Below are positions 1 to 8,090 of a stretch of DNA of 27,780 nt, one piece after another. Made by a program: the position numbers and the translations under genes. Within the stretch, counting starts at the first letter, position 1. Each line of letters begins with the position of its first letter. A model generated the notes under the pieces. That model saw only the letters and a list, made by a program, of their open reading frames with translations. It searched no databases and was not told the origin of the DNA. Source of the stretch: JAUIBE01 sp035267185 (lineage in GTDB: Bacteria; Pseudomonadota; Gammaproteobacteria; Xanthomonadales; SZUA-36); the NCBI GenBank assembly GCA_035267185.1, contig DATFLY010000163.1, positions 1-27,780 on the forward strand. Reading direction: 5' to 3'.

Positions 1-212
1 CCTGCCCTGACGCAACGCTGAGAGGTTACAGCCCTGGGGCAATCACGCTTTTCTGATCCAAGGAAAACATCCTTGAACTGAACCATTCCGGCATTGGTAA
101 ACAGCAGGGTCGGATCATTTGCGGGCACAAGTGGGCTTGACGAGACCACCTCGTGTGATTTTGACGCGAAATATTCCAGAAAATCGCGCCTGATATCAGC
201 CGTTGTTTTCAT
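1..212 (-). CDS. alaS: Alanyl-tRNA synthetase, N-terminal part (cut by window edge)
   Basis: The reverse strand from the ATG at 212 encodes a 70-residue fragment beginning MKTTADIRRDFLEYF, with the AlaRS signatures SSPLVPANDPTLLFTNAGM and the following VQFKDVFLG and RAVTSQRCVRAG segments. These belong to the class II catalytic domain that activates alanine and charges tRNA-Ala in the cytoplasm. The rest of the gene (normally about 870 residues) lies beyond the left edge. The start is fixed by homology to the family N-terminus. It follows recX by 69 bp in the same direction, the usual gammaproteobacterial order recA-recX-alaS. In many relatives csrA/rsmA is the next gene, which matters for the RNA locus at the other end of this window. 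Confidence 0.97.
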   Translation of the reverse strand, partial: MKTTADIRRDFLEYFASKSHEVVSSSPLVPANDPTLLFTNAGMVQFKDVFLGSEKRDCPRAVTSQRCVRA

Positions 213-281
213 TCACATACCCGGTGCGTGCACAGAAGAATACGTGGTGGCATTTGAGTGCTTCTAAACCCCGTAATCGAA

Positions 282-710
282 CTACAGACTGCTAAGCGCA
301 TCCATTGCCTGATCGTGCGTAAACCCACGGTTTAACAGGCGACGATAATACTTCGCCCGGGACTCATAGTCATTCGCTGTATCATTCTGGCGATCGAGCC
401 ACTGCCCAGCCAGTTCACGCCAATCAATGCCAGCCTCATCAAGGCTTTGTTCAACCACCGCCTCAGCCACCGCGCGACGTGAAAGCTCCGCACGAATCTT
501 TCTGGGCCCCTGAAGCTTCATCACTCTCGATCGTATAAAAGCCGCTGCGAAACGACTGTCGCAGAGCATCCCTTCATCAAGCAGAAGCCGTACAGCGGAT
601 TCCAACTGATCACTGTCCGGCCACTTGTTTTTCAGCTTGCGCCTGAGTTCGCCCTCAGAATACTCTCGTCGAGCCAATAATCTGCAGGCGTATGCGAACT
701 CCTCGCTCAT
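282..710 (-). CDS. recX: RecX, regulator of RecA filaments
   Basis: This 142-residue protein has the RecX layout of three tandem three-helix repeats: an N-terminal ACRLLARREYSEGELRRKL segment, a middle segment with the conserved DSRFAAAFIRSR stretch, and a C-terminal RAKYYRRLLNRGFTHDQA segment close to E. coli RecX. RecX binds in the groove of RecA-DNA filaments and limits filament growth and the SOS co-protease activity. The gene lies 60 bp downstream of recA on the same strand, so it is probably expressed by read-through at a lower level than recA. Length is slightly below the E. coli protein (166 residues). I see no frameshift or missing motif. Confidence 0.95.
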   Translation of the reverse strand: MSEEFAYACRLLARREYSEGELRRKLKNKWPDSDQLESAVRLLLDEGMLCDSRFAAAFIRSRVMKLQGPRKIRAELSRRAVAEAVVEQSLDEAGIDWRELAGQWLDRQNDTANDYESRAKYYRRLLNRGFTHDQAMDALSSL

Positions 711-770
711 CGCGATCCCGGGCTGTCGTCAGGCTGAGAATTCAGTTGAATTGTGACGGTCTTGTGAACC

Positions 771-1814
771 TCACTTCTCGGCAGTTGCTTCCTCGGCTTC
801 AACGGCAACGGCTTTTTCTTCCTTTTCAGGCATCAGGGCAGCACGGACTTCCTTATGGATGGTGTCCGCCATTTTCGGATGATCCTTGAGGAATTGTCGG
901 ACATTCTCTTTGCCCTGGCCAATGCGTTCGCCCTTGTAGCTGTACCAGGCACCGGATTTGTCGACGATGTTGTTGGCCACACCCAGCTCGATCAGTTCAC
1001 CTTCGCGTGAAATACCCTGGCCGTAGAGAATCTCAAATTCTGCCTGCTTGAAAGGCGGCGCCATCTTGTTTTTTACCACTTTCACACGGGTCTGGTTACC
1101 AATCACCTCGTCGCCCTTCTTGAGCGCACCAATGCGGCGAATATCCAGGCGCACCGAGGAATAGAACTTCAGAGCATTACCACCCGTGGTTGTTTCCGGG
1201 CTGCCAAACATGACACCAATCTTCATGCGAATCTGGTTGATGAACACCACCATGCAACGGGAACGATTGATGTTGCTGGTCAGCTTACGAAGCGCCTGTG
1301 ACATCAACCGGGCATGCAGACCAACATGAGAATCACCCATGTCGCCTTCGATTTCGGCTTTGGGGGTGAGTGCTGCGACAGAATCCACCACGATGATATC
1401 CACCGCTCCGGAGCGAACCAGCATGTCGGTAATTTCAAGCCCCTGCTCGCCGGTATCAGGTTGTGAAACCAACAGGTCCTCGACATTGACACCCAGCTTT
1501 TCTGCATATGACGGATCAAGGGCGTGCTCGGCATCAACAAATGCCGCTGTTCCGCCGGCTTTCTGGCATTCCGCCACGGCATGCAGGGTCAGGGTGGTTT
1601 TACCGCTGGATTCCGGCCCGTAAATTTCGACCACGCGTCCCCGTGGAAGCCCGCCGATTCCAAGCGCGGTATCAAGGGTAAGCGATCCGGTTGAAACCAC
1701 CTGAACGTCATTGGCGGCAGTACCATCACCCATACGCATGATGGCGCCCTTGCCGAATTGACGCTCAATTTGTGTAAGGGCTGCTGTCAAAGCCTGTTTT
1801 CTGTTGTCGTCCAC
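771..1814 (-). CDS. recA: RecA recombinase
   Basis: This 347-residue RecA performs ATP-dependent strand exchange and stimulates LexA self-cleavage. Visible features are the N-terminal helix (MDDNRKQALTAALTQIERQ), the Walker A loop GPESSGKT at residues 66-73, the Walker B IIVVDSVAAL, the MAW-type segment, loop L2 around FINQIRMKIGVMFGSPETT, and an acidic C-terminal tail rich in Glu and Ala. The start codon is GTG at 1814, preceded by a strong Shine-Dalgarno AGGAGAGGA about 7 bases upstream. No intein is present. It forms the pncC-recA-recX-alaS block. The upstream region lacks a canonical LexA box (see the promoter entry), which is unusual for recA. Confidence 0.99.
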   Translation of the reverse strand: MDDNRKQALTAALTQIERQFGKGAIMRMGDGTAANDVQVVSTGSLTLDTALGIGGLPRGRVVEIYGPESSGKTTLTLHAVAECQKAGGTAAFVDAEHALDPSYAEKLGVNVEDLLVSQPDTGEQGLEITDMLVRSGAVDIIVVDSVAALTPKAEIEGDMGDSHVGLHARLMSQALRKLTSNINRSRCMVVFINQIRMKIGVMFGSPETTTGGNALKFYSSVRLDIRRIGALKKGDEVIGNQTRVKVVKNKMAPPFKQAEFEILYGQGISREGELIELGVANNIVDKSGAWYSYKGERIGQGKENVRQFLKDHPKMADTIHKEVRAALMPEKEEKAVAVEAEEATAEK

Positions 1815-2010
1815 TGATTCCTCTCCTGAATTAATTCGATGTTTTTATGTGATCCGCCGGATTTTTTTGCATTATGACACAGCGTCACAAGCACATTCAC
1901 GACGTATTCCCATCCACGTACTTCGATCACCGATTTCTGACAGTTATCCGTGCCATTTACCGATGATTTCGATTATTTCAGGAATCGTTCTCAAATCCTG
2001 ATAACGTCAT
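1815..2010 (-). promoter_or_regulatory. recA upstream region with inverted repeat over a -10 element
   Basis: This 196-bp gap separates pncC from recA. On the recA strand a good -10 element, CATAAT, lies at 1876-1871. It is overlapped by an imperfect inverted repeat, TTATGAC-N5-GTCACAA at 1872-1890 (6 of 7 positions pair), which would suit a repressor. I searched both orientations for CTGT-N8-ACAG, the gammaproteobacterial LexA box, and found none. No convincing -35 is visible. That the repeat is an operator is inference from its position. Confidence 0.45.
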
Positions 2011-2499
2011 TTATTGATCTTTGACCAGGGAAAACAGTCGCTCAAGTGCGTGTTCCACGGTCTGCCTTCTCACCGCTTCCCGATCACCATCAAACCGGCA
2101 GCACTCACTGACAATCTTTTGATCCACTGACCAGGCAAACCAAACGGTGCCGACCGGCTTTTCATCGCTTCCTCCATCCGGCCCGGCCACTCCGGTGACC
2201 GCGACACTGACCTGGACCGGTGCATTTGCTGCTGCACCTTCTGCCATGGCCTCGGCAACCTCGCGACTGACTGCGCCAAATTCAAGCAGCAGTTTCTCAT
2301 CAACGCCCAGCATTTGATTCTTGGCCTCATTGCTGTAAGTGATAAACGCCCGCTCAAACCATGCCGAACTACCCGGAACGTCTGTACAGACCTTCGAGAT
2401 CCAGCCGCCCGTGCAGGATTCGGCCGCAGCCATTTTCCAGCCATTTGCCACCAACTGCTCTGCCAATCGAACCACCAGATTATCAACTGAGTCCGTCAA
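2011..2499 (-). CDS. pncC: Nicotinamide-nucleotide amidase (CinA C-terminal domain family)
   Basis: This 162-residue single-domain CinA family protein corresponds to E. coli YgaD/PncC, which hydrolyses NMN to nicotinate mononucleotide plus ammonia in NAD salvage. The catalytic region MAAAESCTGGWISK near residues 23-36 contains the family Ser and Thr residues, and the conserved SVAVTGVAGPDGGSDEKPVG segment lies near residues 100-120. The N-terminal molybdopterin-binding-like domain of long CinA proteins is absent, as expected for the PncC type. The start is TTG at 2499, with GGAGGG about 8 bases upstream; the next ATG would delete part of the first helix. It precedes recA on the same strand and diverges from mutS. 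Confidence 0.92.
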   Translation of the reverse strand: MTDSVDNLVVRLAEQLVANGWKMAAAESCTGGWISKVCTDVPGSSAWFERAFITYSNEAKNQMLGVDEKLLLEFGAVSREVAEAMAEGAAANAPVQVSVAVTGVAGPDGGSDEKPVGTVWFAWSVDQKIVSECCRFDGDREAVRRQTVEHALERLFSLVKDQ

Positions 2500-2570
2500 A
2501 ATAGCGCCCTCCGGAAAAACCCATCAGCATCACCTTCATCAGAAACCAAGCTTAAGTTACACTTGCCCAG

Positions 2571-5156
2571 ATGTCCTCGTCATCTTCTTCCAGCAAAAAA
2601 CAGCACACCCCACTGATGCAGCAGTATCTCGGCATTAAAGCCGAGTACCCGGACACGCTGGTGCTGTTCCGAATGGGCGATTTTTACGAGCTCTTCTATG
2701 AAGATGCTCGCCGCGCCGCTGCGCTTCTGGACATCACGCTCACAACGCGAGGCGAGTCGGCTGGCGCGCCCATCCCAATGGCAGGCGTGCCCTATCACGC
2801 GGTTGACAATTACCTTTCACGGCTTGTGCGTAAGGGCGAGTCGGCAGCAATCTGCGAGCAAATCGGTGACCCTGCAGCAAGTAAGGGCCTGGTCGATCGC
2901 CAGGTGGTCCGCATCGTGACCCCTGGAACCCTCACGGAAGATGCATTGCTGGATGCGGGCCGGGAGAGCCTTCTTGCAGCCGTGGCAAATCATGAAGGTC
3001 AGATGGCAATCGCCTGGCTTGATCTCTCATCAGGATTATTCAGGGTTCGCGAGGTGGAATCTCCAGACGCCCTGGAAACCCAGCTTGAACGCCTCAAACC
3101 CGCTGAATTGCTGATTGAGGAAGGTCAGGCTCAACCGGAAAACACCGAATCAGCAATCAGGACCAGACCGCCCTGGGTGTATGACCTTGATCAGTCGCGC
3201 CGTATTCTGTGCGAACAGTTTTCAACTGCCGGGCTGGACGGATTCGGAATCGAACACCGGCCGGCGGCAACCATCGCCTCAGGCGTGCTGCTTGATTATA
3301 TTCAGGAAACACAAAAGGCATCCGTTCCACATCTTCGGCCTCTGTCGCTCGAGCTCAATGACGCTTTCCTTGGGCTTGACGCAATAAGCCGGCGCAACCT
3401 CGAACTTGAAAGCACTCGCTCTGGCGACCAGAAAGCCACCCTGATTGGCATCATGGACCGTGCGAAAACCGCCATGGGACGGCGGCGCCTGCGCCGCTGG
3501 GTCACCAATCCCGTCCGCAGCCATAAGCTGTTGACCGATCGCCATGGCGCAATCGAAACCCTGATCACCAATGACCTGTGGGAACCGCTCAGAGAGCTAC
3601 TGACCGGCCTTGCAGACGTTGAACGGATTGTTTCCAGGATTGCCATCGGCACTGCAAAGCCCCGGGATCTCACCTCATTAAGGGAAGTGCTTGATCGCAC
3701 CCCACGAGTAAAAGCCTGTCTTGATGAGGCTTCCCCTGACCTGGAAGATTCAATCCACGAGGTTTTGGGTATACTTCCTGAAACCACATCCACCCTTGAG
3801 CTGCTGGAAAAGGCAGTCGTGGAAGAACCACCCGTGGTTTTGCGGGACGGTGGTGTCATCGCAACCGGCTACGACGAGCAGCTGGATAAACTCAGGGGAA
3901 TCTCGGAGAACGCCAACCAGTTCCTTCTTGAATACGAACAGGAGCAACAGAAACACACAGGGATCGCTAACCTGAAGGTGGGCTACAACCGTGTTCATGG
4001 TTACTACATTGAAATTGGCCACGCTCATTCGGACAAGGTTCCAACCGAGTACACCCGGCGCCAGACCCTGAAGGCAGCGGAACGCTACATCACTGAAGAG
4101 CTGAAAACTTTTGAAGTCGAGGTCTTGACCAGCAAGGAACGAGCCCTGGCGCGCGAGAAGCGTTGTTATGCCGATGTGATTGAAAAACTTCAGGCAGAAC
4201 TCATGCCATTGCAGGCACTGGCCGACCTGCTTTCGCGCCTCGATGTGATTTGTACATTCGCCGAACGGGCACAGGCATTGGGCCTGACCAGGCCGAAACT
4301 GTCCACCAATAACGGGATTGAAATCCTCGCAGGACGACACCTGGTTGTCGAACAGAACCAGGATCAGCCATTCACGCCCAATGACATTGCACTGGATGAT
4401 GACACCCGCATGCTGGTCATCACCGGCCCCAATATGGGCGGCAAATCGACTTATATGCGCCAGGTGGCACTGATCGTCATCCTGGCCCACGCCGGCAGCT
4501 GGGTGCCCGCCGATGAGGCTGTAATCGGACCAATCGACCGTATTTTTACCCGCATCGGCGCAGGCGACGATCTGGCACGTGGACGCTCGACTTTCATGGT
4601 TGAAATGTCGGAGACGGCGAACATTCTCAACAATGCCACAACCAACAGCCTGGTCCTGATGGATGAGGTGGGTCGAGGCACCAGCACCTATGATGGCCTG
4701 TCCTTGGCATGGGCCTGTGCGGCCTACCTGACCCGGCATGTGGGTGCGTATACCCTGTTCGCCACCCATTACTTTGAAATGACACGCCTTGCTGAACTTG
4801 AGCAGCGGGTTAAGAATGTCCACCTTCAGGCCGTCGAGCACAAGGACAGGATTGTCTTCCTGCATTCGGTTCAGGAAGGCCCGGCCAGCCAGAGTTACGG
4901 ACTCCAGGTTGCCGCCCTGGCCGGCATCCCCGGCAGCGTTCTGACAGATGCACGTTCCAGGCTTCGGCAACTTGAAAGCGCCCGGGATGCAAACACGCCG
5001 CAGATGGGCTTGTTTGATCGCCAACCGGAGCCTGAGCCGGAAGAGGCCAAGCCCGACCCATTGCGCGAGCAGTTGGAAGCCCTCTCCCCGGATGAACTAA
5101 CCCCCCGCCAGGCGCTGGACCTGGTTTATCAATTGGTGGAATCTACAAAAAAGTGA
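2571..5156 (+). CDS. mutS: DNA mismatch repair protein MutS
   Basis: This 861-residue MutS recognises base mismatches and small loops and recruits MutL. The mismatch-contacting motif F-x-E (Phe38-Tyr-Glu40) sits in MGDFYELF. The ATPase shows Walker A GPNMGGKST at 619-627, the Walker B/DE region LVLMDEVGRGTSTYDG, and the FATHYFEMT switch. The C-terminal tail with DPLREQLEALSPDELTPRQALDLVYQL resembles the tetramerisation domain of E. coli MutS. Length matches the family (853 in E. coli). The ATG at 2571 gives an unusual MSSSSSSSKK N-terminus and has no visible Shine-Dalgarno. A -10-like TACACT at 2557-2562 would put transcription start within a few bases of the ATG. It diverges from pncC. Confidence 0.98.
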   Translation: MSSSSSSSKKQHTPLMQQYLGIKAEYPDTLVLFRMGDFYELFYEDARRAAALLDITLTTRGESAGAPIPMAGVPYHAVDNYLSRLVRKGESAAICEQIGDPAASKGLVDRQVVRIVTPGTLTEDALLDAGRESLLAAVANHEGQMAIAWLDLSSGLFRVREVESPDALETQLERLKPAELLIEEGQAQPENTESAIRTRPPWVYDLDQSRRILCEQFSTAGLDGFGIEHRPAATIASGVLLDYIQETQKASVPHLRPLSLELNDAFLGLDAISRRNLELESTRSGDQKATLIGIMDRAKTAMGRRRLRRWVTNPVRSHKLLTDRHGAIETLITNDLWEPLRELLTGLADVERIVSRIAIGTAKPRDLTSLREVLDRTPRVKACLDEASPDLEDSIHEVLGILPETTSTLELLEKAVVEEPPVVLRDGGVIATGYDEQLDKLRGISENANQFLLEYEQEQQKHTGIANLKVGYNRVHGYYIEIGHAHSDKVPTEYTRRQTLKAAERYITEELKTFEVEVLTSKERALAREKRCYADVIEKLQAELMPLQALADLLSRLDVICTFAERAQALGLTRPKLSTNNGIEILAGRHLVVEQNQDQPFTPNDIALDDDTRMLVITGPNMGGKSTYMRQVALIVILAHAGSWVPADEAVIGPIDRIFTRIGAGDDLARGRSTFMVEMSETANILNNATTNSLVLMDEVGRGTSTYDGLSLAWACAAYLTRHVGAYTLFATHYFEMTRLAELEQRVKNVHLQAVEHKDRIVFLHSVQEGPASQSYGLQVAALAGIPGSVLTDARSRLRQLESARDANTPQMGLFDRQPEPEPEEAKPDPLREQLEALSPDELTPRQALDLVYQLVESTKK

Positions 5157-5171
5157 ATTGCACATCATAAC

Positions 5172-5276
5172 GGTGGCTACAGGGTGTTACTTCACGACAC
5201 GCGATAAATACATCCCTGTAGCTCTTTTCCGACTTCCCTGTCTCCAAAGGTCGTGAAGTAACACCCTGCAACCACC
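5172..5276. repeat. Inverted repeat with 26-bp arms downstream of mutS
   Basis: The left arm at 5172-5197 (core CAGGGTGTTACTTCACGA) and the right arm at 5251-5276 (core TCGTGAAGTAACACCCTG) are inverted copies with two mismatches in 26 positions, separated by 53 bases. The region contains no credible ORF. The long, nearly perfect arms suggest a mobile miniature element or a repeated intergenic palindrome rather than a terminator, because no T run follows either arm. Its repetition elsewhere in the genome cannot be judged from this window. Confidence 0.75.
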
Positions 5277-5511
5277 TCCAAACGTTGGGAGCACGCCCTG
5301 TGACTCTGATCAAGACATTCTTGAGCCTCATAGCCTGAGGAAAAACCCACTCTGGTCGAGAAGACGAACCGTCACCGATGTATGCAGCACCTCAAGACTG
5401 TTAACTTTTTCCACGGCGGTCCGATCACCTTGGGACGAGGAGGATTTCGCTCGAAAACCGTATGATTCAGGGACGAATCATCCGAGCCTACAGGGATGTA
5501 TTTATGGCGTG
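5198..5511. repeat. Widely spaced inverted repeat (5198-5224 and 5484-5511)
   Basis: A 27-28 base segment inside the loop of the first palindrome (5198-5224, core ATAAATACATCCCTGTAG) returns in inverted orientation at 5484-5511 (core CTACAGGGATGTATTTAT) with one mismatch and one single-base gap. The two repeats are therefore interleaved with the flanking palindromes: one arm lies in the loop of the left palindrome and the other in the arm-loop of the right one. The 257-base interval between the arms has no convincing gene. Together with its neighbours this suggests two related insertions or an internally deleted element. Confidence 0.7.
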
Positions 5512-5536
5512 TTTTCGAACGAAATCATGCTCGCCC
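5432..5536. repeat. Palindromic element with inner hairpin between mutS and hslR
   Basis: The outer arms at 5432-5458 and 5511-5536 are inverted copies (core GATTTCGCTCGAAAAC against GTTTTCGAACGAAATC) with a few mismatches. Inside lies a perfect 7-bp hairpin, ATGATTC at 5462-5468 and GAATCAT at 5475-5481 with a six-base loop. The layout of outer arms plus an inner hairpin resembles repeated extragenic palindromic or miniature inverted-repeat elements. No T run follows, so a simple terminator for hslR or mutS is not supported. Confidence 0.65.
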
Positions 5537-5577
5537 TAGGCCAAATTCAAGGGGCAGGTTACTGATTTCTTCAACGC

Positions 5578-5964
5578 CTAGTTCTTTTTGCGAATAAAGT
5601 CGACGATCTGCCTTCGTTGACGCTTGTCCGGGCGACGCTGACGGTCAGTTCGGGCCTCGCGAGCGATCCGACGTTGCTCGTTGGCCTCTTCACGTCGCTG
5701 GATGCTGTCGGGATCTTCCGTGTATTTTTCCTGGGCCAGCGTCGCAGAAACTCGCCGGTCACCCAGTTCGTTGACGGTCACAAGGTATTCTTCTTCGCCG
5801 CGCTTAATCGACAACTCATCGTCGATTGAAAGTTGCCTGCCCGGCTTGACCCTGCTGCCATTGAGGCGGACCTTGCCGCCCCGAACAGCTTCCCTCGCGA
5901 TGCCGCGAGTCTTGAAAAAACGCGCGGCCCACAACCACTTATCAACGCGGATCCCGTCAGTCAC
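5578..5964 (-). CDS. hslR: Hsp15-type ribosome-associated S4-domain protein
   Basis: This 128-residue protein opens with an S4 RNA-binding domain (VDKWLWAARFFKTRGIAREAVRGGKVRLNGSRVKPGRQL, residues about 6-45) followed by a beta segment and a long basic, Arg- and Gln-rich C-terminal helix. That is the Hsp15 architecture: the protein binds stalled 50S subunits carrying peptidyl-tRNA so that translation can be recycled after heat stress. The start is GTG at 5964. It lies only 9 bp after the htpG stop on the same strand, so the two are probably co-transcribed from the sigma-32-type promoter upstream of htpG. In E. coli hslR instead sits with hslO, so this pairing is a lineage difference. Confidence 0.93.
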   Translation of the reverse strand: MTDGIRVDKWLWAARFFKTRGIAREAVRGGKVRLNGSRVKPGRQLSIDDELSIKRGEEEYLVTVNELGDRRVSATLAQEKYTEDPDSIQRREEANEQRRIAREARTDRQRRPDKRQRRQIVDFIRKKN

Positions 5965-5973
5965 GATGCTTCA

Positions 5974-7962
5974 CTAGTTGTCAGCATCCTCATCTTCATC
6001 CGAGACGCTGGGCTGACTGCCTGCCTTCTCGCCAAACAACAGGGTGTTAATCCTGCGGACAAACCCTGCAGGATCTTCCAGCTGGCCGCCTTCAGCCAGC
6101 ACAGCCTGTTCATAGACCAGGGTTGCCAGGTCATCGATGGATTCGGCGGGCTCAGCATTAAGCAAACGGGTAACCAGGGGATGCCCCGGATTCAGTTCAA
6201 GGGCCGGCAGGCTGGCAGGTACTTCCTGGCCGGCCTGTTCCAGCATACGCTGCATATGAAGTGCCATCTGGTCTTCTGACAGGACCAGGCAAGAAGCCGA
6301 ATCGGTCAGGCGATGACTAAGGCTGACACCGCTCACGCGATCACCAATCACCTTGCTGATTCGTTCCAGCGCCTCCTTGTTCTCTTCCTCAGCAACAGCC
6401 TCGTCAGGCTTTTCAACGCCCGCAATGCCGGACAGGTCAATGGCACCCTTTGCGACAGACTGCATTCGCTTGCCATCAAATTCATTGAAGTAACCCATCA
6501 TCCATTCGTCGATGCGATCGGACATCAGCAGAACTTCGATGCCGTTTTTCCGGAAAATCTCCAGTTGCGGGCTGCCCGCGGCCGCGTTGTGGCTTTCAGC
6601 AGTGATGTAGTAAATGGCTTCCTGCCCTTCCCGCATCCGCCCGACATAATCGGTAAGGCTGACGGTTTGCTCTTTGCCCTCACTGTGCGTGGTTGTGAAA
6701 CGCAACAACGGAGAGATACGGTCACGATTGCCCATATCCTCGACCACACCTTCTTTCAGCACTGAACCAAACTGTTTCCAGAAAGATGGATACTTTTCGT
6801 CGTCTTGTTCGAGTTGAGTGATCAGATCAAGGCTTCTGCGTACCACTGCAGAACGAATCTTGCCAAGCAATTCATTTTCCTGGAGCAGTTCGCGAGACAC
6901 ATTAAGAGGCAGGTCATCAGAATCAACCACACCACGAATAAAGCGAAGGTAGTGGGGCAACAATTGCTGCGCGGCATCCATGATGAAGACACGCCTGACG
7001 TAGAGCCTCAGCCCGCTGCGTTCATCGCGCTGCAGCATCAGGTCATAAGGCGCCTGGGACGGGAGATACAAAAGCGTGGTGTAGCTTTGCGTACCCTCTA
7101 CCCGGTTATGCGCCCACGAGATCGGGTCATCCATATCGTGACTGACATGCTTGTAAAACGCCTGGTAGTCACTGTCTTCGATTTCATTCTTGGGAAGCGC
7201 CCAAAGTGCTGTGGCCTGGTTGACCGTTTCCCATTCACCTTTTGCCGACTGCTCTTCAGATGATTCATCATCGTCTTCTGCCTCGGCCTCCGACCACATC
7301 CTGATGGGAATGCCAATGTGATCAGAATAACGGCTGATCAACGATTTGAGCGTCCATTCACTCAGGAATGATGTTTCTGAATCCTTCAGCTTCAGGCGCA
7401 CTTCTGTCCCACGATCCGGGCGCTCGATATGCTCCAGGGTGAATTCACCGCCACCATCAGAAACCCAGCGAACCCCTTGTTCCGCGGAATCACCTGCTTT
7501 GCGAGTGAGCAGCTCAACTTCCTCGGCAACCACAAAAGCTGAATAAAAGCCAACACCAAACTGTCCGATCAGTCTTGCATCCTCAGCTGCATCACCGGTC
7601 AGTTTTTCAAGAAACGCCCGGGTGCCGGAACGTGCGATGGTGCCAATGTTCTCGAGCACCTCTTCCTGGTTCATGCCAATGCCGTTGTCGCGGATGGTCA
7701 GAATCTTCTCATCCGCATCAAATTCGATCTCGATGTGCAGATCACTGTCGCCTTCATACAGCGCTTCATCCTTGAGCGCTTCGAATCGAAGCCGATCGCA
7801 GGCATCCGAGGCATTGGAAATGAGTTCTCTGAGAAAAATTTCCTTGTTGGAATACAAGGAATGGATCATTAACTGCAGGACCTGCCGGGTCTCGGTTTGA
7901 AACGCGTGAACCTGGCCTTGCTTTGATTGTTCGGTTTTATTTTCGGTGCTTGTCTTGCTCAC
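5974..7962 (-). CDS. htpG: Molecular chaperone HtpG (bacterial Hsp90)
   Basis: This 662-residue Hsp90 carries the GHKL ATPase domain with the motifs LRELISNASDACDRLR (ATP-binding Asn and catalytic Glu), DNGIGM and GQFGVGFYSAFVVA. The middle domain has the conserved YVRRVFIMD and VDSDDLPLNVSRE segments, and a C-terminal dimerisation domain follows. It remodels client proteins in the cytosol together with DnaK. The start is GTG at 7962 with GGGTGAG about 7 bases upstream; an ATG eleven bases further upstream runs straight into a stop. A sigma-32-type promoter precedes it, and hslR follows after 9 bp, giving a small heat-shock operon. Confidence 0.98.
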   Translation of the reverse strand: MSKTSTENKTEQSKQGQVHAFQTETRQVLQLMIHSLYSNKEIFLRELISNASDACDRLRFEALKDEALYEGDSDLHIEIEFDADEKILTIRDNGIGMNQEEVLENIGTIARSGTRAFLEKLTGDAAEDARLIGQFGVGFYSAFVVAEEVELLTRKAGDSAEQGVRWVSDGGGEFTLEHIERPDRGTEVRLKLKDSETSFLSEWTLKSLISRYSDHIGIPIRMWSEAEAEDDDESSEEQSAKGEWETVNQATALWALPKNEIEDSDYQAFYKHVSHDMDDPISWAHNRVEGTQSYTTLLYLPSQAPYDLMLQRDERSGLRLYVRRVFIMDAAQQLLPHYLRFIRGVVDSDDLPLNVSRELLQENELLGKIRSAVVRRSLDLITQLEQDDEKYPSFWKQFGSVLKEGVVEDMGNRDRISPLLRFTTTHSEGKEQTVSLTDYVGRMREGQEAIYYITAESHNAAAGSPQLEIFRKNGIEVLLMSDRIDEWMMGYFNEFDGKRMQSVAKGAIDLSGIAGVEKPDEAVAEEENKEALERISKVIGDRVSGVSLSHRLTDSASCLVLSEDQMALHMQRMLEQAGQEVPASLPALELNPGHPLVTRLLNAEPAESIDDLATLVYEQAVLAEGGQLEDPAGFVRRINTLLFGEKAGSQPSVSDEDEDADN

Positions 7963-8002
7963 TAATTCTCACCCATTAAAGGAAAAGGACTTCGCGGCAA
8001 AA

Positions 8003-8029
8003 CGTATGGGTAACACGACGGTATTCAAG
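8003..8029 (-). promoter_or_regulatory. Sigma-32 (RpoH) type promoter for htpG-hslR
   Basis: On the htpG strand, CTTGAA at 8029-8024 is followed after 13 bases by CCCATACG at 8010-8003. This closely fits the enterobacterial RpoH consensus CTTGAA-N13/14-CCCCAT-T. Transcription would start near 7996, leaving a leader of about 33 bases before the GTG. The function of both downstream genes supports the assignment. Confidence 0.8.
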
Positions 8030-8050
8030 TGCGGTTTTGAGATGGCAAAT

Positions 8051-8085
8051 AAAAAAAAGCCCGCTGATGCGGGCTTTTCTTTTTC
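8051..8085. terminator. Bidirectional rho-independent terminator between rplS and htpG
   Basis: AAAAGCCCGC at 8055-8064 pairs perfectly with GCGGGCTTTT at 8069-8078 around a TGAT loop. A-rich sequence on the left and T-rich sequence on the right allow termination in both directions. On the minus strand it ends the rpsP-rimM-trmD-rplS transcript 13 bases after the rplS stop and insulates the htpG promoter just downstream. Confidence 0.9.
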
Positions 8086-8090
8086 GGGGC

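Noticed and set aside
1815..2010. LexA box for recA
   Set aside because: No CTGT-N8-ACAG match exists on either strand; the nearby ACAG sites lack the partner half.
3750..5024. 424-codon ORF antisense to mutS
   Set aside because: Long only because of the codon composition of mutS on the other strand; no family motifs and no ribosome site.
5157..5577. Small ORFs in the mutS-hslR gap
   Set aside because: The only open frame of note (5143-5331, minus) overlaps the palindrome arms and the mutS end and has no recognisable features.
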